Source of the DNA: Ignavibacteria bacterium
GTDB lineage: Bacteria > Bacteroidota > Ignavibacteria > Ignavibacteriales > Ignavibacteriaceae
Direction: 5' to 3'
NCBI GenBank assembly: GCA_017302895.1
Contig: JAFLBV010000002.1
Span: 496,001-560,000, forward strand
Length of the DNA: 64,000 bases
Notes under the pieces: model-generated
Seen by the model: only the letters and a program-made list of their open reading frames with translations
The model's database searches: none
Told to the model about the DNA's origin: nothing
Translations under genes and position numbers: made by a program
In this document: piece by piece, positions 1 to 8,364 of the stretch
Layout: each line of letters opens with the position of its first letter
How positions within the stretch are numbered: position 1 is the first letter of the stretch

Positions 1-149
1 GCCGAATAATTCTCATCGAGATACGAATCCAAATCCTCTGCAGGGATGTAAGCATATGCATCGTGCCATGTTGTGCGGAGCAGTTCCCTGATTTTATCGA
101 TATCTTTGTTTTCTGCTGGTCTGATATTGATTACATTCTCGATCGGCAT
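1..149 (-). CDS. GNAT-family N-acetyltransferase, N-terminal fragment
   Basis: Only the first 49 codons are inside the window; the rest lies beyond the left edge. The start is the ATG whose complement is at 147-149. The peptide begins MPIENVINIRPAENKDID and continues through a segment with W-x-x-A-Y, which matches the beta1-alpha1 opening of the GNAT fold (IRPA..D...I..L...TW..AY). These enzymes move an acetyl group from acetyl-CoA to an amine, but the substrate cannot be told from this fragment. It lies downstream of citrate synthase on the same strand, but a good terminator separates them, so it is probably transcribed on its own. The family call rests on about 49 residues. Confidence 0.6.
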   Translation of the reverse strand, partial: MPIENVINIRPAENKDIDKIRELLRTTWHDAYAYIPAEDLDSYLDENYS

Positions 150-264
150 AATAATTTTTCGTTTGAATAATTAAATATTTTTTTCATTTTGCAATATATG
201 TATTTCCATTTGATTAGAAAATCCACACATTTTGTCTTTTCTAAATCATCAAACATTTAAACTT

Positions 265-297
265 AAAAGAGGCTGCTACAATGCAACAGCCTCTTTT
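265..297 (-). terminator. Intrinsic terminator downstream of citrate synthase
   Basis: A perfect 11-bp inverted repeat (265-275 with 287-297, core AAAGAGGCTG/CAGCCTCTTT) has an 11-nt loop. It starts 34 nt past the stop codon of the leftward citrate synthase gene. Read leftward, the stem ends in a U-tract. It also has T residues on the other side, so it could work in both directions. Confidence 0.65.
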
Positions 298-330
298 TCA
301 AATTAGCACGAGGTTTTCAGAAAACCCGGT

Positions 331-1611
331 TTACTTTATTACCTGACTCTTCAACCATGAAGTGGTAACTGATTTTGGTCGAACGATCGGTAGGCCCATA
401 GCTCTGTTCATAACCGCTTGTGAGGCTAAACCAATTGATCTTGACAGCGCGAAAATCACGGTATAGTAGGAAAATTCCCTTAGACCGTAATGATACAGGA
501 GTGAACCTGTAACGGCATCAACATTGGGCCAAGGATTCTGAATTTTGGGGATTCCTTTCAATACTTCAGGCACAACTTCGAAGGTGTTTACAACTGTTTT
601 GAAAACAGGATCATCGGGACAGTGAACTTTTCCGAATTCAAGAAAAGCTGTAAATCTTGGATCTACAACTCTAAGAACTGCATGGCCATAACCCGGAATC
701 ACCTGACCTGATGCCAAAGTTTCGTTCACAACCTCTTCAATCTCTTCTTTTGTTGGTGTTCCATTATACTTCTTCATTACATCCAACACCCATTTGAGGG
801 CTTCCTGATTTGCAAGACCGTGAAGCGGGCCTGCAAGTCCGTTGAATCCTGCAGAGATTGAATAATAGAGATCCGATAACGCCGAGTTCACAATTGAAGC
901 TGTAAACGAGCTCACATTACCACCTTCATGGTCGGAATGAGCGACGAGAAACAAGGTCATCAATTTCAAAAATTCATCGCCGGAGGCTTCCAATCCCAAC
1001 ATATGAACAAAATCTTCCGAGAGTCTCATATCTGGATCCGGTTGAATCAGTTCACCTTTGTTGTATCTGATTCGGTAAATTGCTGCAGCGATTGCCGGAA
1101 GTTTCGCGATGATATTTAGCGCATCTTCCAGAGTGTACCGCCAGTATTCACTTTTGTGAATTCCTTCATCGTGATGACGGGCGAAAGATGACTCCTTCTG
1201 CATGGAAAGCACCGCTGTCGAAAGCATTGTCATCGGGTGAGAATCTTTAGGCATTGCCTTGAGTATCTCCCAGACATAATACGGGACAAATTTCCTTATT
1301 CTTAGAGCCACCTGAAATTCATGGAGTTCTTCCTCATTTGGCAAATCCCCCGTAAGAAGGAGATAAAACACCTGCACTCCGGTGATATCAGTAAGTTCAG
1401 CAACCGGTTTTCCACGGATTATGAGACCCTGATCCTTGGGAACAACTGAGGTGTCACACCAAAGAGATGTTACTCCGCGCATTCCACCCATTATCTGCGA
1501 AACGGTAATGTCAGAAACTTTTTGATCTCCACTTTCCTTTAAAAATGCTGACATGTCGGAACGCCAGAACTCTATTTTTGCCGCCATTGTATCGAAAATA
1601 TTTGGTGCCAT
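331..1611 (-). CDS. gltA: Citrate synthase, eukaryote-like (Si) type
   Basis: Condenses oxaloacetate and acetyl-CoA to citrate, the entry step of the TCA cycle, in the cytoplasm. The 426-residue protein spans the whole citrate synthase fold. The catalytic residues are visible: His264 in GPLHGLANQE, His310 in PGYGHAVLR, and Asp365 in WPNVDAVTG. The blocks HSDHEGGNVS (225-234), GPLHGLANQE and PWPNVDA read like mitochondrial citrate synthase rather than the usual GltA of Proteobacteria. The gene is flanked by terminators on both sides (265-297 and 1686-1715), so it is probably monocistronic. The ATG at 1611 is preceded only by a weak purine stretch. The function is secure; the eukaryote-type label comes from motif recognition and not from a tree. 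Confidence 0.95.
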   Translation of the reverse strand: MAPNIFDTMAAKIEFWRSDMSAFLKESGDQKVSDITVSQIMGGMRGVTSLWCDTSVVPKDQGLIIRGKPVAELTDITGVQVFYLLLTGDLPNEEELHEFQVALRIRKFVPYYVWEILKAMPKDSHPMTMLSTAVLSMQKESSFARHHDEGIHKSEYWRYTLEDALNIIAKLPAIAAAIYRIRYNKGELIQPDPDMRLSEDFVHMLGLEASGDEFLKLMTLFLVAHSDHEGGNVSSFTASIVNSALSDLYYSISAGFNGLAGPLHGLANQEALKWVLDVMKKYNGTPTKEEIEEVVNETLASGQVIPGYGHAVLRVVDPRFTAFLEFGKVHCPDDPVFKTVVNTFEVVPEVLKGIPKIQNPWPNVDAVTGSLLYHYGLREFSYYTVIFALSRSIGLASQAVMNRAMGLPIVRPKSVTTSWLKSQVIK

Positions 1612-1685
1612 ATGTTCTTTCGAAGTTTATTGGATTTATGATTTAAACATAAACATTTTAATTAATTCATTAATTCAAAATGTTT

Positions 1686-1715
1686 AAAAAACAAGGAGGC
1701 ATCGCCTCCTTGTTT
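1686..1715 (-). terminator. Intrinsic terminator of htpG
   Basis: A perfect 12-bp stem (1689-1700 with 1704-1715, core ACAAGGAGGC/GCCTCCTTGT) has a 3-nt loop. Read leftward it runs into six U residues. It begins 10 nt after the htpG stop codon. Confidence 0.8.
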
Positions 1716-1724
1716 AAAATATCT

Positions 1725-3629
1725 CTATTTTATTATGGTGTACGAACCGGTGAAAGTTTCAAGTATCGAGTTCATCTCCTTCACAAGCACAAAAGGATCT
1801 TTTAGATCACCCGACCCGAGCTCTGCGGAAAGGTAAAGCACATTCACAACTCTCGGAATAACCGGAGATTTTTTGTCTCCCTTATAAATGTTGAGAAGGT
1901 TCCTGATCACGGCACTGTTCTTGTTTATCTCCATAACTTTGGAGGCACCAAAAGAATCAAACATCGGATTGCTTCCTTTCATCATGCGTCTGAAAGATGC
2001 TGAGAACATTTCATTCTCGCCTGAAAGCCAAACAGCATGGTCGCTTAGTCTCTTGGATATTTTCACTTCCTTGATCTTCTCACCGAGAATTTCCTTGATT
2101 TTCGTTGCCATATCCTCGAGCACTTTTTCATCAGCTTCAGTTAATTCCGGTAATTTGTTCTCATTTTCCTCAATATCCACGAATGCATCCAGTTTGCTGA
2201 CATCCGCCTTTTCAACTGAAACGAAATCAAGTTCACCATATTTTCCGCACATGCTGAGAGCATATTCATCAACAGGATCCATCAGGAAAAGGACATCGAT
2301 TCCTTTTTTCTTAAAGATCTCGATTGCAGGGTCTGCCAGAAGCGATTCTCGGGTAGTACCTAACGCATAGTATATTTCCTTCTGATCTGCTTTTAATCCT
2401 GATTTGTAATCTTCAAGTGAAACAAGTTTTTCAGGATCAGTATTGTTCAGAGAGTCAAATCTGAGAAGTTCGAGGTATTTTTCCCGGTTATTGTGATCAT
2501 TGAAACCAAGCTTTATTTGCTTACCGTGCTCTTTGTAAATTCGCTTGTACTGCTCTGGTTCGTCTTTTGCCCTTTTAATGAGGTCATTGAGAACGGCTTT
2601 TGTCACTTCTCTCGAAATTTTTCCAAAAACAGCATTCTCCTGAAGTGTCTCCCTCGAAACATTGAGTGGAAGATCCTCGGAATCAACAACACCCTTCACA
2701 AAACTCAAAAACTCAGGCAGCAGGTCCTTTGACTGGTGTTGAATCAACACTTTCCTCACATACAAATCGAGACCGTAGTTCTCCCTGTTCATACCAAACA
2801 AATCAAAATTCCGTTTGGGGATAAAGAGAAGTGCATTAAACTGAATCGGTGCTTCTATAGAATAGTGGATGTGGCATTCAGGATCCTCGAAATCGTGGGA
2901 TACGAATTTGTAAAACTCATTATACTGCTCAGGTTTGATAGTGGATTTTGGCTCTTTCCACAAGGCAGTTATTGTGTTTACTCTTTCGGCTGCAAGATAA
3001 ATCGGGTAGGAAATGAATCCGGAGTGTTTCTTGATAATTCCCTCAAGTCTCTCCTTGGTTGCAAATTCCACAGCGTCATCCTTTAAGTAAATCTCAATTG
3101 TCGTTCCGCGATTAATCGATTCTTCCATTTCGGAGATGGTGAAGTCGCCACTTCCCGATGAACGCCAAACGAAACCGGTCTCATCAGGCAGATATGATCT
3201 GGTCTTAATCTTCACTTCGTGAGCAACCATGAAAACAGAATAGAACCCTACACCGAACCTGCCAATAATTTCTTTCGCATCAGTTTCACCTGCTTTTAAA
3301 GCTTTGATGAACTCAGAACTTCCTGATTTTGCAATTGTGCCGATATTTTTTACAAGTTCATCCTTGGTCATTCCGATACCTGTATCGGTGATAACCAGCA
3401 TTTTTGCTTCCTGATCGAAGGATATTTTTATTTCGAATGGCAGGTCTTTTTGATGATATTCATCGCCGCGGAGAGAGATTATTCTTAATTTATCGATTGC
3501 ATCGGATGCATTCGATATCAGCTCCCTTAAAAATATTTCGCGGCTGCTGTACAGGGAATGAACTAAGATATCGAGAAGTTGTGTGATTTCCGCTTGAAAT
3601 GTGAACTTTTCTTGTACTTTGGCTTCCAT
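1725..3629 (-). CDS. htpG: Molecular chaperone HtpG (Hsp90)
   Basis: ATP-dependent homodimeric cytosolic chaperone of the Hsp90 family. At 634 residues it has the usual HtpG length. The N-terminal GHKL ATPase domain shows the ATP-binding helix EIFLRELISNASDA (residues 31-44, with catalytic Glu36 and Asn40), the DTGIGMT box at 82-88 and the lid/G-rich box GRFGVGFYS at 123-131. Middle and C-terminal domains follow with no interruption. The start at 3629 is supported by an AAAGGA ribosome-binding site about ten bases upstream. The gene has its own terminator and is divergent from the PHP-domain gene; a possible -7 element (TATATTTG on the minus strand, 3697-3704) lies in the shared intergenic region. 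No heat-shock operator such as CIRCE was seen. Confidence 0.97.
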   Translation of the reverse strand: MEAKVQEKFTFQAEITQLLDILVHSLYSSREIFLRELISNASDAIDKLRIISLRGDEYHQKDLPFEIKISFDQEAKMLVITDTGIGMTKDELVKNIGTIAKSGSSEFIKALKAGETDAKEIIGRFGVGFYSVFMVAHEVKIKTRSYLPDETGFVWRSSGSGDFTISEMEESINRGTTIEIYLKDDAVEFATKERLEGIIKKHSGFISYPIYLAAERVNTITALWKEPKSTIKPEQYNEFYKFVSHDFEDPECHIHYSIEAPIQFNALLFIPKRNFDLFGMNRENYGLDLYVRKVLIQHQSKDLLPEFLSFVKGVVDSEDLPLNVSRETLQENAVFGKISREVTKAVLNDLIKRAKDEPEQYKRIYKEHGKQIKLGFNDHNNREKYLELLRFDSLNNTDPEKLVSLEDYKSGLKADQKEIYYALGTTRESLLADPAIEIFKKKGIDVLFLMDPVDEYALSMCGKYGELDFVSVEKADVSKLDAFVDIEENENKLPELTEADEKVLEDMATKIKEILGEKIKEVKISKRLSDHAVWLSGENEMFSASFRRMMKGSNPMFDSFGASKVMEINKNSAVIRNLLNIYKGDKKSPVIPRVVNVLYLSAELGSGDLKDPFVLVKEMNSILETFTGSYTIIK

Positions 3630-3660
3630 ATAAGTTAGTCCTTTCGCTTTAAATTGAATC

Positions 3661-3690
3661 TTGAAATGATCATAAATTTTCGTAAATTTG
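3661..3690 (+). promoter_or_regulatory. Candidate Bacteroidetes-type -33/-7 promoter
   Basis: TTG at 3661-3663, a 19-nt spacer, then TAAATTTG at 3683-3690. This matches the TTG-N19-TAnnTTTG consensus of the primary sigma factor in Bacteroidetes. The predicted start would give a 5' UTR of roughly 45 nt for the rightward PHP-domain gene. Assigned by eye. Confidence 0.45.
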
Positions 3691-3742
3691 TAGTTACAAA
3701 TATAATATTTTTCAGCCCTGCTTCCACCCCAAAAATTACAAA

Positions 3743-4930
3743 ATGAACTTTAAAAAATTACTGTTGACACCTGTATTCATCGTTACAATCCTCTTATTGC
3801 TGATTGTCGCGATTGCAATGTTCCCTTACATATTTACAAATGTCTACAAATTCCCTGCGATGAAGCCGTTTTCAGGAACAGAGTGGTATAACCCGTATGC
3901 CGACACTTCAGGCAGGTGGTTTAAAACCAATTTTCATGCACATGCACAGGCATGGGGAGGATTGACCAACGGCACACTTACACCGGAGCAGGTGGATTCC
4001 GTTTATAAATCCCTCGGTTACGATTTTGCCGGAATCTCTGACTATCATAAAATTACCAGATCGAAAAATATCAAAGATGATGAATTCATCCCTTTATATG
4101 AGCACGGTTTAAATGTCTGGAAAAGACATCAACATCCGATCGGAGCAAAAGAGGTTGTAAATTTTGACTATCCCCTCTTCCAGTCATTACACCATAAACA
4201 GGATATCATCGAAAGATTAAGGCAGACTACCAAACTGCTGGCTATTAATCACCCTGAATTCCTTGAAGGCTATCATCCCGATGACTTTCAGTATTTATCA
4301 AATTATACTCACATAGAAATTCTTAACCACTACAGGACTTCCGTTCATCACTGGGATGCCGCCCTCTCTGCGGGCTATCCGGCGTTTGGTTACGGAAACG
4401 ATGATTCCCACAATCAAACCAGAAAAGATGAAACCGGACGGTACTGGACTATGGTCCGTGCAGGTTCACTGCTCGGAAACCTGATTGTGGATGCTTTACG
4501 AAAAGGAAATTCTGTGGCAGTCAAAGGTAATAATGCTGAACTTGACAACGAGTTGAGATATTTACGGGTGGAAAACGATTCGATGAAATTGCGGCTCATG
4601 ACACCTGCTGATTCCATCCTTTTGATTGGTAACTACGGTGAGGTGCTGGCATCCTTTCATAAAACCGACTCCCTCGTCTTTCCTCTTAAAAAAGTAAAAA
4701 CCTATTTAAGAACCGAGGTTTACAACCCGAAAACCACATTCTTTCTCAATCCTTTGATCAGAACCGACGGCATCCTGCCCGCATACAAACCGGTGAAAAA
4801 TGCTGCGTTTTCCTTTGTGGTCAGAATTGTCGGAATAGCAGTTTATGCCTTCTACCTCGTATTCTTCTTCAGAGTTGTCAGACGAATGTATCGTTATATG
4901 ATGAATAAAACGGTTGTCAGAATAATCTAA
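3743..4930 (+). CDS. Membrane-anchored PHP-domain metal-dependent phosphoesterase-like protein
   Basis: A 395-residue protein with a hydrophobic segment near the N terminus (about 6-30) and a second near the C terminus (about 355-377). The soluble middle would lie between two anchors. That middle carries PHP-type metal ligands in order: NFHAHA (His65, His67), SDYH (Asp100, His102), KE at Glu137, INHP (His170), and GNDDSH (Asp220/Asp221, His223). PHP enzymes are usually phosphoesterases using two or three metal ions. The substrate is unknown; a nucleotide, sugar phosphate or lipid phosphate are all possible. The stop codon overlaps that of the convergent antiporter gene by 4 nt. The family call is firm; the activity is inferred. 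Confidence 0.8.
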   Translation: MNFKKLLLTPVFIVTILLLLIVAIAMFPYIFTNVYKFPAMKPFSGTEWYNPYADTSGRWFKTNFHAHAQAWGGLTNGTLTPEQVDSVYKSLGYDFAGISDYHKITRSKNIKDDEFIPLYEHGLNVWKRHQHPIGAKEVVNFDYPLFQSLHHKQDIIERLRQTTKLLAINHPEFLEGYHPDDFQYLSNYTHIEILNHYRTSVHHWDAALSAGYPAFGYGNDDSHNQTRKDETGRYWTMVRAGSLLGNLIVDALRKGNSVAVKGNNAELDNELRYLRVENDSMKLRLMTPADSILLIGNYGEVLASFHKTDSLVFPLKKVKTYLRTEVYNPKTTFFLNPLIRTDGILPAYKPVKNAAFSFVVRIVGIAVYAFYLVFFFRVVRRMYRYMMNKTVVRII

Positions 4931-6393
4931 TCGAAAGACGACTTAAAAAATCCTGCGACAAGTTCTATGTCCGACTTGTCAACCAGAAGGATAATCAAAT
5001 CATCCTCCTCAATTATTGTACTTCCCGACGGAATTACATATTTCCCTTTTCGTTCTATCAAAACAATCAGAACACCAACCGGAAGTCCAATCTCCACAAT
5101 CTTGTTACCACAGGCAGGAGACCCCGGTTGAACAAAAAGATCGAACAATGTTTTATTGTCGTCCCTTCCTGTCTCAAGGTCCATCAGCACTTTTTTGCTT
5201 AAATTTTTGACATTTCGTAGTTTAAGAAGTTTGGACACTGCAGGTATGGACCATCCCTGACCGATGGCTGAAAATATCACAACAAAAAAGACAAGGTTCA
5301 GCACCTTTTGTCCGTCAGGCAGATTCGAGGTCAGCGCAAATGTAGCAAGGATGATAGGCACTGCCCCCCTCAAACCACCCCACATGATAAACACTTTCTC
5401 TTTCAAATTAAAATTGCTGAATAACAGTGACACCATCACTGCTACAGGTCTGGCAACGAACATCAAAAACAGTGCAAAGAGGCTCCCGATAAGAGCAACT
5501 TCAGGTAACTGTGAAGGAAATATCAGCAATCCCAGGGTGAGAAACATGCCAATCTGACTCAACCAGGCGAGTCCTTCAAAAAACCTGATTGTGTTTGTTT
5601 TGTGTTGAAATTCATGACTGTTGGCCACAATTCCCGCTATATAAACAGCTAAAAATCCACTTCCTGATATTAATGCTGTCCCACTGTAAATCAGTAAAGC
5701 ACCTGAAAGAACAAATACAGGATAAAACCCTGGGGTAATAAAATCCAGTTTGTTCATTATAACCGACATAACTCTTCCTCCTGCATATCCCGCGACCGCG
5801 CCAATTCCAAATTGCGACACAAAAAATACCACATGTTCGACAGCGGTTTTTTCAGGTTCAGTAAGAATGGAAATCATCAGCATGGTCAGAAATATTGCCA
5901 TGGGATCATTGCTGCCGCTTTCAAGCTCCAAAACGGGTTGAATATCACCCGATAAATTTAAATCCTTGGCTTTCAGAACCGAGAAAATTGCTGCGGCATC
6001 TGTTGACGATATTACCGCACCGATGAAAAAAGAAAAACCGGCAGAGTAACCGGCTACATAATACAGGAATGCCCCCATCAGAACTGCTGTAATAACCACC
6101 CCGAGAGTAGCCAGTGAAAGAGATGACTTAATACCATTTTTTACTGACTGTATGCTTGTCTCCAACCCTCCCGAAAACAAAATAAATACCAGAGCGATGG
6201 TGCCTATCGACTGGGCAAGGGAAGCATCACTAAATTCGATTCCCCCCGGTCCGTCTGAACCGGCAAGCATTCCAAGACCCAAAAAAAGAAGCAGTGTGGG
6301 GACTCCGTAATTCCTGGTAAGTCTCGTTACCAGCAACGAGAGAACAATCAGCACGGAGAGAATAAAAATTTTATGTTCCAGCAGGTGTATCAT
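4927..6393 (-). CDS. K+(Na+)/H+ antiporter, CPA1 family, NhaP2/CvrA-like with TrkA-C domain
   Basis: A 488-residue inner-membrane antiporter. Residues 1 to about 385 form a continuous series of hydrophobic helices typical of the Na+/H+ exchanger fold. They include a pair of helices with GAVISSTDAAAIFSVL and ELESGSNDPMAIF, where the D/ND-containing positions fit the ion-binding site. Residues from about 400 to the end form a cytoplasmic TrkA-C (RCK-C) domain ending in EEDDLIILLVDKSDI, which in relatives binds a ligand that gates transport. That arrangement matches NhaP2/CvrA, which exports potassium in exchange for protons. It is convergent with the PHP-domain gene, with a 4-bp stop overlap. 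Cation specificity cannot be read from sequence. Confidence 0.9.
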   Translation of the reverse strand: MIHLLEHKIFILSVLIVLSLLVTRLTRNYGVPTLLLFLGLGMLAGSDGPGGIEFSDASLAQSIGTIALVFILFSGGLETSIQSVKNGIKSSLSLATLGVVITAVLMGAFLYYVAGYSAGFSFFIGAVISSTDAAAIFSVLKAKDLNLSGDIQPVLELESGSNDPMAIFLTMLMISILTEPEKTAVEHVVFFVSQFGIGAVAGYAGGRVMSVIMNKLDFITPGFYPVFVLSGALLIYSGTALISGSGFLAVYIAGIVANSHEFQHKTNTIRFFEGLAWLSQIGMFLTLGLLIFPSQLPEVALIGSLFALFLMFVARPVAVMVSLLFSNFNLKEKVFIMWGGLRGAVPIILATFALTSNLPDGQKVLNLVFFVVIFSAIGQGWSIPAVSKLLKLRNVKNLSKKVLMDLETGRDDNKTLFDLFVQPGSPACGNKIVEIGLPVGVLIVLIERKGKYVIPSGSTIIEEDDLIILLVDKSDIELVAGFFKSSFD

Positions 6394-6475
6394 TTAAGTA
6401 ATAAAAAGTTTTTGTTTATTTATATTTACATTTAATTTCATCAAAAAATTATCCAAGAAAATCTTCACTGAATAA

Positions 6476-8047
6476 ATGAGCAAGAAAAAGTCCCCGGCTC
6501 CATCGTTTGATGTTTACCGGAAGAATTTAAGACAGAATATTTTTTCTTCCATTGCCTCAAATTTGAGAAGCAATATAACAATTGCAGTCGGAAATTTAGA
6601 CATCATTTCAGAATCGAACCAAAATCGTTTCACCTCCGAATCACTAACTGCCTTAAAAAATTCACTTTCAAATATAGAAAATCTCGCTTCTCAGATCAAT
6701 ACTTTAAGCTATATGGCGTTCCCGGCATTTGTTCAAAAAAATGTTGATCTGATAAAAATTCTTAATATTATCACAGAGAACCTGAAAGGATTGGCATCGC
6801 AAAAAAACATAGAAATTGTGCTTCTAAGCGAGAGAACTCACTATTTTACCAGATGCTCCCCCTTGATGGTGGACAGAATAGTTGGACATCTTATAATGAT
6901 GGTGTTGAGAGTTTCATTAACATCTGAAATTGTAAATCTGATCGTTCAAAGAGATGAGAAAAGATATTTCTGTTTGCAGGTTACTTTCACCCCGGGTTAT
7001 AAAATAAGTGAAAATTCCGATTCGGAAAGCCTTATGGAACAGGTATTTTCAAAACCGTCGAATCTGATCGACTCGGTATTGCTGAAAACGATTTGTGACA
7101 CTTACGGAATCATGATGTCAATGAGTTCATTCAATGGCAGGCTGATATTTTCGATTCCCCTGCCACCACAGAGTGACTCGAAAGTTGAGGATGATTTTCT
7201 TGATGAGTTCAATCTTTGGAATACTTTCCAGATTGCAGAGGAATACGGAAGCCAGGAGGAACCCGTCATCGACAGTTCATCCGGAGACAATGAATCACAG
7301 ATTATCCTGATTATAGAAGATAATCATGAAGTTGGCAGGTTGTTGAAAAAAACCTTCCAAAAGGAATTTAAGATAGTTGAAGCGCTAAACGGATTCGAAG
7401 GACTCAGAAAGGCGATTTCTTTTATTCCTGATTTGATCCTTTCAGACATACACATGCCTGGAGTAAATGGAATTGACCTGACCAGAATTATTAAAAATGA
7501 TGAAAAGACCTCGCACATTCCCGTCATTCTTCTTACAGCAGACACATATGAAGCTAACAAAATAAAGGCGATCGAATCAGGTGCAGATGAAATCCTTATT
7601 AAACCGGTTTCTCTGAAAGAACTAAGGGTTAGAGTGGCTCTATTGCTGGAAAACAGAGAAAAATTGCGGAAGACCATGGTAACCGAGGTTGCAGAACCCA
7701 GGGTAACCGGAAGCACTTACATCGACAAGTTTATGATCAAAGTAAACAATATTCTCAGTGAGAATTTCTCCGATGAAGACTTTGGTGTTGAAAATCTGAG
7801 CGACCTGATCGGGATGAGTCCAAGACAACTTCAGAGAAAAGTAAGGGCTGTTACCGGCAAATCCCCAAATAACCTGATCAGGTCATACAGACTGACTCAG
7901 GCAAGAGAGATGATTGTGAGCAGTAAAATGTCTGTCAGTGAGGCAGCTTATTCGGCCGGATTTAGCAATCTCTCTTATTTTGCGAAATGTTTTAAGGAAG
8001 AATTTGGCGAATCTCCATCAGATTCCACTGATTTGGAACAGGAATAA
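6476..8047 (+). CDS. Response regulator with AraC-type output and a degenerate histidine-kinase-like N-terminus
   Basis: A 523-residue soluble protein in three parts. Residues about 15-235 resemble a HisKA plus HATPase_c pair, but the H-box reads ASNLRSNIT where SHELRTPLT is expected, putting Ser28 at the phospho-acceptor position. The ATPase part lacks recognisable N, G1 and G2 boxes. Residues about 275-395 are a complete receiver domain with acidic EDN, phospho-acceptor Asp324 (LSDIHMPG), Thr354 and Lys376. Residues about 415-515 are an AraC-type double helix-turn-helix ending GFSNLSYFAKCFKEEFGESP. It therefore looks like a cytoplasmic relative of hybrid two-component regulators in which the kinase module has become a sensor or scaffold. 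Another kinase would have to phosphorylate Asp324. Targets are unknown. Confidence 0.85.
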   Translation: MSKKKSPAPSFDVYRKNLRQNIFSSIASNLRSNITIAVGNLDIISESNQNRFTSESLTALKNSLSNIENLASQINTLSYMAFPAFVQKNVDLIKILNIITENLKGLASQKNIEIVLLSERTHYFTRCSPLMVDRIVGHLIMMVLRVSLTSEIVNLIVQRDEKRYFCLQVTFTPGYKISENSDSESLMEQVFSKPSNLIDSVLLKTICDTYGIMMSMSSFNGRLIFSIPLPPQSDSKVEDDFLDEFNLWNTFQIAEEYGSQEEPVIDSSSGDNESQIILIIEDNHEVGRLLKKTFQKEFKIVEALNGFEGLRKAISFIPDLILSDIHMPGVNGIDLTRIIKNDEKTSHIPVILLTADTYEANKIKAIESGADEILIKPVSLKELRVRVALLLENREKLRKTMVTEVAEPRVTGSTYIDKFMIKVNNILSENFSDEDFGVENLSDLIGMSPRQLQRKVRAVTGKSPNNLIRSYRLTQAREMIVSSKMSVSEAAYSAGFSNLSYFAKCFKEEFGESPSDSTDLEQE

Positions 8048-8364
8048 CTAAAATGTCACGCAGGTTCGAGAATAATAACGGGAAAGAATTATTAGATTTT
8101 TCAGTCATAATTTCATATGTCCGAAATATGTTAAAATTTGACTGATTTCTGTTATCAAAGCATTTTCCCGCACCTTATTTTTGAATCGTGTTTAATGACA
8201 TTTTAATACAGGTTTAACACCATTTAATCGATTTTAATAGTGCAAAAGATCCCGACGGGCTATAAAAAGCCCGTTTTTTATTTTAAATACCCTCCCCCCT
8301 CATTTCCAACTAATCTTTTTCTTACATTTTGCTATCAAATCATTTTAATTTTGGAGATCAATTA
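8048..8364. other. Intergenic region with a possible small RNA
   Basis: There is no protein-coding gene in these 317 bases. The only terminator lies about 208 nt beyond the preceding stop codon, unusually far for an mRNA end. A TAnnTTTG-like element (TATTTTTG, 8176-8183) precedes it by about 70 nt. The two could bound a short independent transcript, but no -33 element was found at the right spacing. Confidence 0.25.
8255..8279 (+). terminator. Intrinsic terminator
   Basis: A 7-bp stem ACGGGCT/AGCCCGT (8255-8261 with 8268-8274) has a 6-nt loop and is followed by six T residues. It ends rightward transcription ahead of the aldo/keto reductase gene. Confidence 0.75.
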
